Position numbers and translations under genes: made by a program. Positions 11,961 to 25,600 of a stretch of 64,000 nucleotides of DNA are shown one piece after another (the first letter of the stretch is position 1; every line of letters begins with the position of its first letter). The notes beneath the pieces are model-generated. The model searched no databases. It had not been told where the DNA came from and was given only the letters and a program-made list of their open reading frames with translations. Origin of the DNA: Plasmodium brasilianum (lineage: Eukaryota; Apicomplexa; Aconoidasida; Haemosporida; Plasmodiidae); contig NC_090121.1 in NCBI RefSeq assembly GCF_023973825.1, positions 2,216,001-2,280,000 on the forward strand. The letters are read 5' to 3'.

Positions 11961-14849
11961 GAATTATCAATTCTTATTACATATTTTATTAGCTAAATTA
12001 ATGAATCTTTTCCTTTTCTACTATGCTTAGTGATAAAATTTATTCTTATTTATTTTTAGAATTGTTTTTATACATATATATATGTATATATTATATAAAT
12101 ATATTTTTTGGAATAAATACTACATATACTATATATGTTGATTTTTAGTACTAACGTTAGTATTGGTTGTCTAATTAATATTAATATTTTATTATTTTTT
12201 TACACTTTATTAAATATATACATTTTCCTAAAATATATATACTTTTTTATATTTTGTTCATTATATACTTGGGCTCAATTAAAGGCTCCTTTTTGCATGA
12301 GACTTTTGTAGTTTTCCATAGAACATACATTTATAATATTACGTTGAAATATTATAATTAAATGAATTATTGACATTTTTTTTTTGTGCATTTTTAAAAT
12401 AAATTTCATTTAACTCTTTTAATATTTTATTTTATATGAACGAATATATTTATTGTTGAATATTTATAAATTATAATTTTTTACAGTATAATATATAATA
12501 TAATATCTACTGTTACAAGAATAGTTTTATCATCTTTAGTACTATTTATTATTATACGATCCTTGCATTCATCAAGATATTTCAAAATATTTACTTTTTT
12601 TGTATTATATAAAGTGAAAATATACAGACAAACTAAAACATTTAAAAGAAAATTACATTTTCGTAAATGCAGTACTATAAAAATGGTAATTTAGTGGCGT
12701 AAAATAGTGAATCTAGTAGATTATTAATATACTTAATTGGAATAATTTTTATTGTTAGAAAAAAAAATAAAAATAAATATTAGAATAAATGTTAATGTAA
12801 TTAATGGAAATAAGGAATCAACTTCATATGTGGTATAATTAGTAGGTGCCATTTCTCAATATTATAACTTTCTAAGTGACAGTTTTACGAGATTTGGAAT
12901 TAATTGAAATTGATTATATTCCTGTAGGATATTGAAAAATAGGATGTTGCACTTTTGGACTAGGTAATATGATTTTTATCAGCATAATATTCATAACTAT
13001 GGTTTTTTAATTGAACATGTATATAAGTTCCATTTTGTGCAAGAATTATATTTATGAAATTATTATGTAATTAGTCATATTTGTTCACTGTACATGGAAA
13101 AATTATATGTGTTTATTCAAATATGCAAAATTTTTAGAAATAGTAAAATATTAAATTTATGAGTAAATTTATAAAAAAGGAAAAATTAAAAAGTATTATG
13201 TTTTTTCCAAAAAGTCGATATTCAGGTATCTGTGTAAATTATATTTAAACCATATAAATAAGATATAAGACTCCATAAAAATTGAACGCTTTAATGATTT
13301 TTTTTTTTTGGTGAATATGGTAATATATTGATTGTGTATATATGAAAATAATATTTTTAAAGGTGAAATTTATAAATATTTTATATTTTCATGTTTATTT
13401 GTAAATTTTAAACATAATTATCTTATTTTATTTTATATAAAAAAGGCATAGCATGTGAACGTACAAACTTTAATAGGACATGTATATAAAAAAAAAAAAA
13501 AAAAAATTATTGACATATTATATATATACGTAATAATAAGAAAATTGTGCATTTTCCACAGAAATTAAACTGTGGGTTTAGGATTTATTAATTTGAGAAT
13601 ATGATAAATCATTTATACAATATTTATTTATTTCTTAAAAGGATATCTCATAAAATGTTTTAAAAACCGTGAATCTAACTAAATTGAAAAGGTTCAATTA
13701 CAAATAAATGTTAAATAGGATTTTATTTATGCAGAGTTTATTTGCCTTAATTTATTATCTAAGTTTTATGTACAGCATAATTACATATATATTATATGGG
13801 ATAAGGTATTTTTCATATTGATATATTATCGGTAAGTAAAAGTTTAGATGGACAGTTTATGAAAATGCTAAAAGAAAATAAATTAGTTTTTTCATAAATG
13901 TTACTACAATAATATATATATATTAAATCAATAAAAATTTAATAATGTAATTTTTAGATATTAAAAATTAGATATATTTTTCTTTTTTATATTCATTTAC
14001 ATGTAATTTTTTACTCTTTAATAAAAATAATATAAAGTTTTATTCCACATAATTACTATAGTTTGTATATATATAATATTTTTTAAATTATACGCTTAAT
14101 GAAAATAATATAAAATGGCCATAAAATTTTTTAAATAATATTTTATAGATATTAGAATTATATTCGCTAAAATATTTATTATTTAAATATTTAAGGAGTT
14201 CTACTACAGTCCACCTACAAAATATCTTTTCAGCTGTAGATATTTACAGCAAGATATATTAAAAATAATATACTTGTTCTAAAATAATAATTAAATAAGT
14301 TAATAAATCATTTATATTAGTAGATTATATTCTTATTCCTTCTTATTTATTATGTAAATATTATATATTGCATATTAGGAGTACATTCATTACTTTTGAT
14401 ATATTTTAAAAAAATGGAAATTTAATCAATATTTATATCCATTTTATCCTTAACCCCTTTTTTTTTTCCCTCTTTTTTACTCTATTAATATTTCATCTAA
14501 ATATATATAATTAATTATAAAAAAATAAACAAATTTAGAAGATGAGTTCAAATATTCGTTATTTACAAATAGTTGTATAAATTAAATATTAATAAAAATG
14601 ATAATAGTAAATAAATATGAAAAAAAAAAATAATAAATCATCCCTTATTTACTTTTAAAATAAATATTTCTTTATAGATTTTGTAATATCGTATAATGTG
14701 TACTTTCTAAGGAAAATAATACAACATAAAAAATTATATGTGTTTGTGGAGGAATTAATTCACGTTATATAAATGACACAATGTAAGTTTTTGTATTCTT
14801 TTAATAATACCAAAATTATAATAATTAATTTATTATTAAAGATAATCAG
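11961..14849. other. AT-rich stretch, possible remnant near 12.5-12.6 kb
   Basis: Nothing here is certain. On the minus strand 12490-12590 reads LKYLDECKDRI and KDDKTILVTVD in one open frame. That is coding-like, and its position upstream of the STP1 relic suggests an STP1 N-terminal remnant, but I cannot confirm this. An A-run of about 17 lies at 13490. The rest is featureless. Confidence 0.3.
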
Positions 14850-15371
14850 TTTTTCCGGAATATAATATTTATAAAATTAGAATTATTAATAGGAAAAAAT
14901 CCTTTAAATTATTAGTAATAATCTTAATGTACAGAGGAATATATTATATATATATACTCTGAATTCTGTATAGTACATCAACTCATTATATATATATAAA
15001 AAAGAATGAACATTTTAATTTATAGTTCATTGTGAAGATGATTAATAAAAAAATTATTTTATTTGTGACCTGAATTAAATAAATAAATTACATATTTTGA
15101 ATATTTATTTAAGCATTCAATTTATTATATTTCAAGGATATCTATTTTTTTTTTAAATAACATTAGGATAAAAACTATAAAGTATATATTTAATGTTGTT
15201 TTACATTGTATTTATAGTAAAATATAAAATATTTATATTCAATTTATAATTTATTTTTGAAGAAATAATAAAAATAATTGTTTAAATAAATAGAGCATAC
15301 ATTATCACTGGAAGTATATATTCGTTAATTTATTTTTCTCTTAATATAATAAAATATTAATGATTTATATT
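14850..15371 (+). repeat. Shared 5' flank of fam genes, copy at 15.4 kb
   Basis: AGAATTATTAATAGGAAAAA at 14878 is repeated at 53008 upstream of the intact gene at 53.5 kb. The AAGCATTCAATTTATTATATTTC block near 15110 resembles 17895 and 40890. Each lies a few hundred bases before a fam exon 1. Confidence 0.5.
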
Positions 15372-16270
15372 ATGGAACACGAAAAAAACTTTCTTATTTC
15401 TATGAAAATAGTTTCGTTTTTCCTTTTAACACGATATGCTATTTTAATCAGGATCTAGCATTATTATATAATTTAACTATATTTATGTTTATTATATTTG
15501 TAGTGTTTTTTTATTTTTATTAACATTTTTTCTAGCATTATATTATATAATCGTTTTAATAATAAATATTTATTTTTTCTGTTTAGAGTATATCTAGCAA
15601 ATTCATGAATGATAATTACCATCTTGGTAAGTTAAATTGAAGAAATTATCGATCACTAGGAAAATATGAAAAGGATAATTTAAATAATTTTCTTTTGAAA
15701 GAAAAGTTTCTAAAAAATGGAGTGAATGAAAAAATATCTATATATATTAATGAAAAAGCGGACAAAAGAAAAAGCAAACAAACAAATAGAAGTTTATTAA
15801 AGAATGCCGAATATTATACAGATGTTATTGATTACAATAATGGATTGTTTGATGGAAAACATGTTCATATTGGCAAAAAATGGATTAAAAAAAAAGGATA
15901 TGATGATTTTTTGGAGAAAAGAAGGAGAATTGGAGATATAGCTTTAAAAAAAATAAAATTTAGAAATTACGGATTTGGAGTAGCTATGTTTTTTTTTTTT
16001 TTCTTGGTAGGTGTAAGAATTCCCCTATCACCAGGATTAACATTTTTGAATAATATTAAATGGATGGAGATTACAAATAATACAGTAGGGAATTTTTTCT
16101 ATGATGCTATAGAAAAGATGACAAATATTATGGATACCTATTCTTATATAGTATATTTTAGCATACTTATTGTAATATTATCTGTTATGCTTATAATAGG
16201 GATTTATATAATCTTAAGGAATAATGAAAAATATAGTAAAATTAAGATAATTAATGAGTATAATAACTAA
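15372..16270 (+). pseudogene. fam-l/fam-m type A exported protein, one premature stop in exon 2
   Basis: Exon 1 begins at ATG 15372 with MEHEKNFLISMKIVSFFLLT, the family signal segment; the usual Trp after it is replaced by Arg. The expected donor after this exon is not GT: the aligned place reads GC within TCTAGCATT. Exon 2 starts at 15587 after TTTAG with SISSKFMNDNYH and meets TGA at 15638-15640. From there the frame is open to 16270. It contains RNYRSLGKY (PEXEL-like RSLGK), YYTDVIDYNNGLFDGKH, KKWIKKKGYDDFLEKRRR, KKIKFRNYGFG, a first membrane segment with a Phe run from T12-14, a second one (YIVYFSILIVILSVMLIIGI) and ILRNNEKYSKIK. The body of the gene is therefore well preserved and the inactivation looks recent. 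An intact product would be an exported two-membrane-segment protein. Confidence 0.8.
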
Positions 16271-17689
16271 TAAGTAATGTATATCTTTCTGTAAAGATGT
16301 CTTTAATACGAAGTAATAACTATAGCAATTATAGTAATATATTAATAAGGATATATATTATATCTAAAATATATTAAATGCACAAGAGTATGTGCAATCT
16401 ATTTAATACACAAACACAAATATATATTTTCTTTGTTTTTTATAGAATTTGATTGTTTTAATATTTTTGAATGTGTTTTAAATTAAAATTGTATATTGAT
16501 TAAACCTTATGGCATAATTTATATATTTGTCCATTTAAATATATTTCTATGTATTTATAATTTTGTTCTTCAAAATTAGTCCTTAGTAGTACAATTCGTA
16601 TAATTTTTTAGAAATGCAATAATTAATATTTGTACTAGATCATTTTTATTTTTATTTTATATTCTGTTATAATCTAAAATTACCATATAGTATTTTTTTA
16701 AGAAAATCTAATATTAATGTTAAATTAAAGATAAATGTGCCTTGTTTTGTATTCTATGGGAAGTAATGTATATATTTTGATATATGGACACATACATATG
16801 TATATATAATTCTAAAAGGAAAACTTAGTATTTATTATGTGAAATATAATTTATAAAAATGTGTAAAAAAATATATCTATTATAAAAATCTTTTTAACGG
16901 ACGTTTAAATTTTTCGCTTTTTATAACTACAATATTATATATAATAAAAGAACATACCCTTTTAATTACGTATTATTTATAAATACTAACCTAAAGATTT
17001 CAAACAGTTACATTTAAAAGAAGAGCTCTAACTATTTATTGATATGTTATTGAGTATAATAATACAATTAAGTTTTAGAGAAATTACATAAATGTATATT
17101 GTGTTAATAATTACCATATAAATAAACTATACGTTTTAGAAAATTTTTCATATAATTAAAATTTTAAATTAATTAGATAAATTTAATGAGTTATTACTAG
17201 TTCATTTGTAACATATACATATATATATATATATATATATATTTTTTTATTAAACTGAATTTTCTTCTATTCATATATATTTATTTAAAACAAAATAATA
17301 AAATATAGTTGAAGAATTTTGAAATATTTCATTTACACATAATAGTATAAATAAAACTTTATTGGATTTTTTGTCTTTAAAAAATTTTTTTAAAAAAATA
17401 AACAATTCTAATTTTTTTTAATACTTATATGTATATTGTTTTATGGATTTGATAGTATGATATTAATTGGAACTTTTATATATATTATACGAAATTAAGG
17501 AGTGAACAAGTAATATTTAATACATTTTAAAATGGTGTACACAATATTTATCTTTTCATTCATCATTACATTTATTACATTATTATAATAATTAATTTTT
17601 TTTAACTACGACATCTTGCTTTTTCAAATTAAACATTTTATAAAATTAAAATTATTTTTGAAACAGTGTTAAAATTAGTTACTATTATC
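16271..17689. repeat. Shared 3' flank of fam genes, then AT-rich spacer
   Basis: The first 700 bases resemble the regions after the copies at 22.6, 45.0, 51.0 and 54.4 kb. A clear landmark is AAAAATCTTTTTAACGGACG near 16884, matched by AAAAATCCTTTTAGCGGACA near 51635. A dinucleotide AT run occupies about 17219-17242. I see no gene. Confidence 0.5.
17219..17242. repeat. AT dinucleotide microsatellite
   Basis: About twelve AT units stand in the spacer after the 15.4 kb copy. Confidence 0.9.
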
Positions 17690-18160
17690 CAAAAATATAA
17701 AAAATCATGTAATCTCTATATTCCACATACTCTATGTTCTATATATTCTATCTTCTATATAAACTGAATATTTAGGTATAATAAAAAATTATTTATTTTT
17801 TTACTTAAATAATAAAAGGATTAATAAATAAAACATTTAAATAATTTATTATTTTATATAATTAATTTATGTATTTTGAATATTTATTAAAGTAATCGAA
17901 TTATATTATTCTAATGAACATTTTTATTTTATAAATATAATTATGATAAAATATGCATAATATATTTTTATAATTACTTTTCATTATTTTCCTTATAAAA
18001 AATTTTATATAATAACATTCGTTTTATTCTATTTTTACTGAAAAATATAAAAAAAAATTAAATAAATAAACATAATGTCCGTATCATTAAAAAAATATTA
18101 TATTATTGTTAATTTGTTAGTTAATATAGAACAGCATTAAAAATATATATTGAAAAAAAA
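17690..18160 (+). repeat. Shared 5' flank of fam genes, copy at 18.2 kb
   Basis: CTATATAAACTGAATATTTA near 17755 matches CTATATAAACTCAGTATTTA near 53110. The following GTATTTTGAATATTTATTAA block resembles 15090-15110. It precedes the intact gene at 18161 and is the likely promoter and 5' leader region. Confidence 0.45.
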
Positions 18161-19141
18161 ATGAAAATAATTATTTTCTTTAAATTTTCTATCTTTATGT
18201 TTGTAACTTGGATGTACTATTTTAACAAAGATAAAGTAAGAAAGCATTATTATATAATATTCATGTTATTCATAATTTTAGTATTCTATTTATTTCGTTT
18301 ATTTATATAAAATTATTTAATTTTATATAACTAATAATTACTTTATTTTTTTTAGATTACGTTCGACAACTCCTCAAACAACAATTGCATATTTGACAGG
18401 GAATTAAATACAAGAGCTCATCGATTATTAGGAAAATGTAGGCAGCCTAAGAATTTAAGTGCTCTAGAGTTAAAAGCAAATAAAGAAAATATAGGAATGC
18501 CCAAGAAAGGAGATATATCAAATGACGAAAAAGGGACAACAACAAAAATAACAGAATTAAATGGAAGTTTATTAAGGAATACAGAGGGATATAAACAAGC
18601 TAATAAAAATAAATCATGTATATTTGAAACAAACAAATATTCTCGTTTTGAATCAAAAATTTTCAAAGAACTGGATTATTTAGATTTTCTTAAAAATAAT
18701 AGGACAATTAGCGATAAGACTTATACAAGAGTAATACGTAAAAAATATGGACTACGATTTGCTTTACCTATATTATTGATCCTATTTTTTATAGCTGTAC
18801 TCATGATAGATTTAACAATGGGTTTAATATCTCCTAACACAGGGGGACTATGGTATCATATAGGTTTGTGGGACCATATAAAATCGTTATCGAGTATTGC
18901 AAAAACGTTGAAGGACTATTTACCATCATGGCTGACTAAATGCGCATCATGGTACTCCAATCACCATGGTAATGGCGGAGGAAGTGGAAGTTGTAATGAG
19001 TTTTGTACCTTAAATAATTTATTTGGTATTGTAGTGTATTTCTTACCTTTCATTATATTAGGTATAACCCTCATATTAAAGGTTGTTTACTACCATAAAA
19101 AAGTTAAGAAATATGAAAAAATTAAGTTTAGGAAAAGATAA
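18161..19141 (+). CDS. fam-l/fam-m type B exported protein, intact (two exons, 286 aa)
   Basis: Exon 1 is 18161-18235 and exon 2 is 18356-19141; the 120-base intron runs GTAAGA..TTTTTTTAG in phase 0. Residues 3-20 form a signal anchor (IIIFFKFSIFMFVTWMYY). A PEXEL-like RLLGK lies at residues 48-52, about where export protease plasmepsin V would cut; position 5 is Lys rather than E/Q/D, as in its relatives here. Then come CIFETNKYSRFE, KELDYLDFLKNNRTIS and RKKYGLR, a first membrane segment at about 160-182, a loop with an unusual glycine-rich insert (HHGNGGGSGSC, about 227-238), a second membrane segment at about 247-267 and the basic tail YYHKKVKKYEKIKFRKR. This places it with the P. malariae fam-l/fam-m families, thought to act at or beyond the parasite surface in the red cell. 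Exon 1 is 12 bases shorter than in the copies at 41.2 and 53.5 kb. Confidence 0.87.
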
Positions 19142-22009
19142 AAAGAATAAAATGATATATGCTTTTTTATTCAGTGAATTAGTTAACATAAAAGTGAATC
19201 TATAATATCTTTAGATATGTATTTATTAATTATACCCATAATTGCTTAAATTTTATAATTTTGAGTATAAACCTTGGTGTAAATGTTATTTTTTGTGCAC
19301 TACAATCGGATAATATTATCTTCTTAGAATTTTTCTACAATTTGAATTTTTTCATGTTGTTAAGTGTATACTTTTATGAATTTGTTCAGTTTAACTAAAA
19401 TATTATGTTTCAATATACTTATTTGTGTAATTGAATAGGTTATAATATAAAATATAAGTTTATGAATTATAATTAATATATAATAGGACAACCCATCTAA
19501 TTTTAAGTCTTTCTTTAATTTATATTCTATCTATAAGAAATTGTACATTATATTTTTTCTTTTAATCCAGAATGAAATTATTATTTGTGGGAATACTTAA
19601 AAAAACTGTATTGGTGTTTTTAAATTGTAAATATATATTTCTTGTCTTTTGTTTAATGACATTAAGTGAATATATATTATTGCATTGATATTTATATGTA
19701 ATATTATTTAAAATATACTATACGGTTTCTTTTTTTTTATATATTAGTTTATATAATATAGCAGAAATATATACTAATACACATGAAATATCATTTCACA
19801 TAAATAAAATAAAGTACCATGTTAATATTAATGAATCATTATATAATTATTTTTATTAGTACATTATATGATAGTGTTAAACCATGTAAAACATATACAT
19901 ATATAAAAAGTTTATAATTTAAACTTATTATATATATGAAATCAATCTTAGGGAAATAGAAAGTCCTATGACGACAAGTGCAAGTTGTAATCATAAAATT
20001 AACAGAACGTTATTTTTTTTTTCCTAATAACTTGTATATATTCATGTTAACTGCTATAATCTTTGAGCACATAGAATATTGAATGAGTTAATTTTATAGA
20101 TACATGTAAATATAGAAACTATATAAATTACAATATTATAAAGGCACATGGATAAAATCATGAAATTCTATTCATATTATTTATTATTAAACTATATAGC
20201 GTTTTTTAATGTTTAACTTCTGTCATTTTAAACGAAAAAATGTAACAATTCAAAGGAAAAATAATAAAGGAATACATACTATTAAAATGTTATGGATTAA
20301 ACTTTTCATTTTAAATATAAATTTTTATTATTATTTAGAAAAAATAATATTGAAAGAAGAAAAATTATTTTCATTATATAGGTATAATATTGAACTTTAT
20401 ATTTATAAGATAAACAATATATTAATATGAATGATATATTTAGAAGAACACAATAACTAAAAAAATATTGAATATACAATTGAATGCTAGAAACATTGAA
20501 TAATAAATAAGAATATCTATGTACAAGCATAATTCACCATATAGTTATTTAATTAGGATAAAATTAAATATATTTAATGCATGTAAACTCTTCACACATT
20601 ATACTTTAATTTGAGAAAAATATACCAATTTAGGCATATATATAAATAATTAATAAAAAGCATTTTCAAAAAATTTTTTAGGAAGGAAACAATTTTAAGG
20701 ATGATAAATTCTTAATTTATGTAAATATTTTGAAGAATTCAATTATATATAAGATACCTTTTTAAGAAGTTATATATGTATATTATAAGTTTTTAAAATT
20801 GGTTAATATCTATTTTAGAAGGATGCATTAAATGTATGTAAAAGTATGAATAAATCAATTATAGCATCAACAAAGTTAAAAATATTAAGAGTACTTATAA
20901 ATTCACAATAACTCTACAAGTGGTTCTAAACAATAAAAGCAAAATAATTTTTTTTTCATATGCTTTTTCTTTTCAATATAAATATAGAATTTTTACTTTA
21001 ATTTTTTTGATTTTTTATAATAAAGTAATTATTTCCATTGAATAGTAATATATTAGATGAAAAATAAAATATTTTAATATTACATACTTACAATAATATT
21101 TTTTACAGATAATATATATATAAGTATTAAATTATTAGATATAATAATTAAAGACGGGAAATATATTAACACAAAACATCCTTTCGCATAAAGATATATT
21201 TAGCCAAATACTATTTATTTACATTCATTCTTTAAATTATATCACTAAATTATATTGCTGACATTATTTATTTGTAGAAGAATAAATAAATACATAATAT
21301 GTTCGTTTTAATGTTTTCAAAAGAAAAATTGCTAAATCACGCATTTCAGTAAATAAATCTAACACCTTTTCTTATAGTTATGTATATATTATAAACCGCA
21401 AATTGTTATTTGTAAATATATTTTATTTGAAATATATAAAACTAATAGAATTACATTTAATATTTCTACATTAATTTTTACCAGTTATCTCCCTTTCTTT
21501 ATTTTTATTTACTATTATTTTAATATTATTTGTAAATATATATATTTAATTAATAAAATATTAAAAATATTAAGTCTATGTAATTAAATATTTCATTTAA
21601 AAAAAATGGAAGTTCATTTAATTTATTTTATTTGAGCATATTATTTTCCAATATTATTATGAATAAATAAATAATATATATTTTTTATCCTTTAAAATAA
21701 GTATTTCTTAATAGATTAAATAGAATAAATTGCATTTTTTGAACAAATTATATATAATAAAAGAACACATGTGCTTAAGTAGTAACTAATGAAAGTGTTA
21801 TAAATAATTTAATAAAAAATTTTATACAGAATATTGCTATATTTATTTATTACTACAATTATTAATTTTATTTTAATATTATAGTAAAGTGTATGATATA
21901 AGAAAAATACAACAAATTATCCCAATATATAATTATTTTAAAGTTATATTTATTAATAAGTTAGCATCCTTAAAATTATCAATTATTCTTTTAATATGTA
22001 AAAAAATAT
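19142..22009. other. 3' flank of the 18.2 kb gene and AT-rich spacer
   Basis: Bases 19142-19500 resemble 42139-42450 after the other type B gene (TTAATATAAAGTAATATCTA-like and following blocks). Two overlapping short frames on opposite strands at 20209-20530 have low-complexity content and no family features. No gene is supported. Confidence 0.45.
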
Positions 22010-22342
22010 AATATACATATATATATATATTATCTATATTCTCTATTGTATAAGAATTCTACCCGCGTAACAATATATAACATATATTTTTATTAGTTTA
22101 CTCTTAAAATGTTTAAAGAAAAATTATTTAATTAGTGAACTACATTAAATAATAATTTATTTTTATATGTATCAATGAATTAATATTATTTTATTTTAAT
22201 GAATATTAGTTTTTTTTTGAATAATATTAAGATAAAAATATATAATATATTTTTCAAGTTATATTTATTCATTGAATTGGTAAAATGTAACATATTTATA
22301 TAAATTTAATTATTTGAAAAGTAATAATAAAATAATATTTTA
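22010..22342 (+). repeat. Shared 5' flank of fam genes joined to an exon 2 fragment
   Basis: Bases 22200-22330 align with 15130-15270, which lies 100-240 bases before an exon 1: TTTTTTTTGAATAATATTAAGATAAAAATATATAATATATTT against TTTTTTTTAAATAACATTAGGATAAAAACTATAAAGTATATATTT. Here the flank runs straight into exon 2 coding sequence at about 22340, with no exon 1. Confidence 0.5.
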
Positions 22343-22633
22343 AAATTATGGATATATAGTTGCTATGTCATTTTTTACTTGTTTGCAATAGGTATACACT
22401 TATTAAGAAAATTAAATTATATCAATAATGGATGGGAATCTCTTAGTGATGAAAATGTATGGAAAATTTTGTGTGGATTTGTAAAAGAGTGGGGGAAAAC
22501 AGCAAATGCTTATGTATTTTTAACATTATTTTGTATACTTATAGTTATATCGATAATTTTGCTTGTAACAGGAATTTGTAAGATCTTAAGGAATAATGAA
22601 AAATATAGCAAAATTAAATTGATTACTGAGTAA
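22340..22633 (+). pseudogene. fam-l/fam-m type A 3' fragment (internal deletion)
   Basis: The fragment starts within NYGYIVAMSFFT, equivalent to the NYGFGVAMFFFF of the 15.4 kb copy, then shifts frame near 22380. From there it is open to TAA at 22631-22633, with the loop between the membrane segments (WESLSDENVWKILCGFVKEW), the second membrane segment (VFLTLFCILIVISIILLVTG) and the C-terminal signature ICKILRNNEKYSKIKLITE. The signal exon, PEXEL-like site and FDGK block are missing, so it cannot encode an exported protein. The junction with 5' flank sequence just upstream suggests one internal deletion rather than simple decay. Confidence 0.75.
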
Positions 22634-25600
22634 AATAAATAATAGTAAACGTATATTTTTGTGTAATTCAGTCTTTGATTTTAAGTAAAATCTGTAATAT
22701 ATTTAGTTATATTCTTAATAAACATGCTTAAATTTTCTAATATATTAAAAATATCCATGAATATAACACGTCTTTTAAATACACAATAATATAAATATAT
22801 GTTCTATATTTTTTTGTGAAGTTGAACTTTTAAAATTTTTCCTATCATTGTTTTAACATATAATTTAAGTTTATCTAAAAATAATTATTATAATAATTAT
22901 ACTTGTACATATAAATAGTTTTCTGCGAAAAATATATGTCTGTGCTTCAAAATGAATAAATAGTAGAATTTTTAGTATAATTTTATAGATCTCATATAAA
23001 TTATATTTTAATTAACAATTAATGTTTTCTATTCTGTAACTTATTTTTTTATAAAATCATTATTTGTTAAGGTAATTAAAGAAAATATATGATTTGTTTT
23101 AAATTAACAATAAATATGTTTTGTTTAGTTTATAATAAAACTATGTGAGCACGCGATTTTGCATTGACATATATATAGAGATATATTTTCACACAAAAAC
23201 ATTATTATTATTTATTTTATATAATATTTTATATGAGCTATAGGTAGGAAAATATATTTATATAAATAATATTTTTATAAGTCTTTTGGTGTTTTTCTTA
23301 TTACATAATTATTAAAATATAAATATATAATAAAATAATATCTTTTTTAAATATGAAAAATTTATGATTGTTTTATAATTTGTGCATTATGAAACTTCGT
23401 AATTATTGAAAAGTAAAAACCGATTATTACATTATTATAATCCCTGATTGTATTGTTGATTCTATATTTTATAATTTATTTTAATATATATTATATTGAT
23501 ATTATATAAATATATTATATATTTATTTTATTTTTTATATCATTGAAAAGTTAAATTTGTGAATTAGTTTTAAACAGATATTAATAGGTAATATTTTCAT
23601 TTATTTAGAATGTAATAATTAACAATATACTATAAATTAGGAGAATATAAAATTTTTATATCAGATGGAATAATTAAGGTATATAAAATATATATAATTT
23701 GGTACTGATAATAAATATAAAAGTAGTTATGTTTTATTGTATGTAGATATTCTAAAGTTATATAATCATTTTGTTAATTTGCTACAATATTATTGTATGC
23801 TTACTGTATTAATATTTTAAAATAATAATACATCTAATTTTGATTAGTAATTAGAAAAAAGAGAATGAGAATATATAATTATAGTTTTCAAATTAACAAT
23901 GATATAACAATAATTTATATAAAATTTTTTATAATTAATGACTAGTAAAATAAATTATAATTCATGTTTAGATTAAACACATTAAGTGTTAATATTTATA
24001 AATCACTTAATCACCTATATTTTGTTTATATATTATATTATTTTATTTATTACATTCATGGATGAATATTTATAGAAGAAGATATATATCCAAGCATTTG
24101 AAAGGATGGTTACAAAATAGAAATATATAAACTCCATATATTATGTATATTTTTCTAGTGATATAAGTATTATTAATTTATTTTGACTTAGGTATTTCGA
24201 AAATTATATTTTATTTCGTGAAAATTTCCTTGCTATAACTTTTATATATCAATATTATATACATTCCATATATTAAATTTTTGATATATATAATGTAACA
24301 CAGTTGTTGAATTAATAATAATTAAATACTTATTGTATGGATAATATATCTTATAGGTTTTTTTTTGTGTAATATAGTTAATTTTTTTTTTTTTCGATGA
24401 TCTTTTGTATGGAATTATTATATTATCCTATTATTATAGTGATAATTATATGAATATTTTAGTGTCTACTAAATAACTATTGTATTTAGTTCTAATTATG
24501 CAGATTTTATTTAAGTGTTATTATAAATGCATTTATTTAAAAATCTTTTAAAATAATACTAATTTATGTTAATGTATTGAACATTTATGATTTATATTAA
24601 ATGAAAAATATAAATGATTAACACATTTTTCAGGGTTCCATTTCATTGTATCTATTCCATGCGTTATTATAATGTAATATCTGAAACTTAAGAGAATAAT
24701 CGTAAGAATAAAATACAAATAATGAAACCACGAAACGTACTAATTGTAGTGATTATATAGAGGAAGATTTTATAAATGTTTTAATATTTATTCTTAGATA
24801 TAACACTTGTTTGATTTACCTCTATGTTTTTTCTAATTTAAAGCTTCTTATTCATTTAGCTATAAATCCCATTTTTTATTATTTTTCCTTTTCTTAACAA
24901 AGGAATACTTCTATTAATTAAATAAAGGAGTTTATGCATTTTTACTTCTTTTTGTACTCTCGAAATATTGAAGCAGACAGGATATTTGTAAATTATCTAC
25001 TATTATTTCCATTGTTTCGCTTTTCTATGAATAATTTTTAAGTTAACAGCTTTTGTTGTAATATGAATATATAAAAGTTATCATTGTGGGTCATTCAGAT
25101 GGAACACTATCTATCGCACCTATTATATTACTAATATTTGATATGAATATAAATGAAGTCAAAAATATATATGTTTTGTCTACTAACATATTTCTATATA
25201 TATTAAATTATATTATTTTTCACTTTTCGTTAATATTGAATATTGAGTTACAATATATGTTGGATGATGCCAAAAAAAGGAAAAATTAGTGGCTTTTATT
25301 TTTTATTATTAAAAATTAAACAAAAAAAAAGGATATATATTTGTATGTAAAGAGGTGATAGAGTGAAAAAAATTTTTAAAGTAATATTTAGAAGATACAA
25401 AAAAAAAGTAGAAACAATAAAATTTTAGATAATATATGGAGTACAATTGTATAAGGAAAAAAAAAAGAAACATATTTAAAAACCATCTTCCAAAAAAATA
25501 AAAAATAAAATAAATATAAAAAAGAATTAGAAAATATTTCGTAATTTAAATCCATTATATTAACGATTACGCATATAGAGTGTTATCCGTTCATTTTATA

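Noticed and set aside
20209..20530. Overlapping short frames on both strands
   Set aside because: They are low-complexity and mutually overlapping, with no splice partner or motif.
25086..25289. 67-codon plus-strand frame with LSIAPIILLIF
   Set aside because: The hydrophobic start could be a PIR membrane segment, but nothing PIR-like surrounds it.
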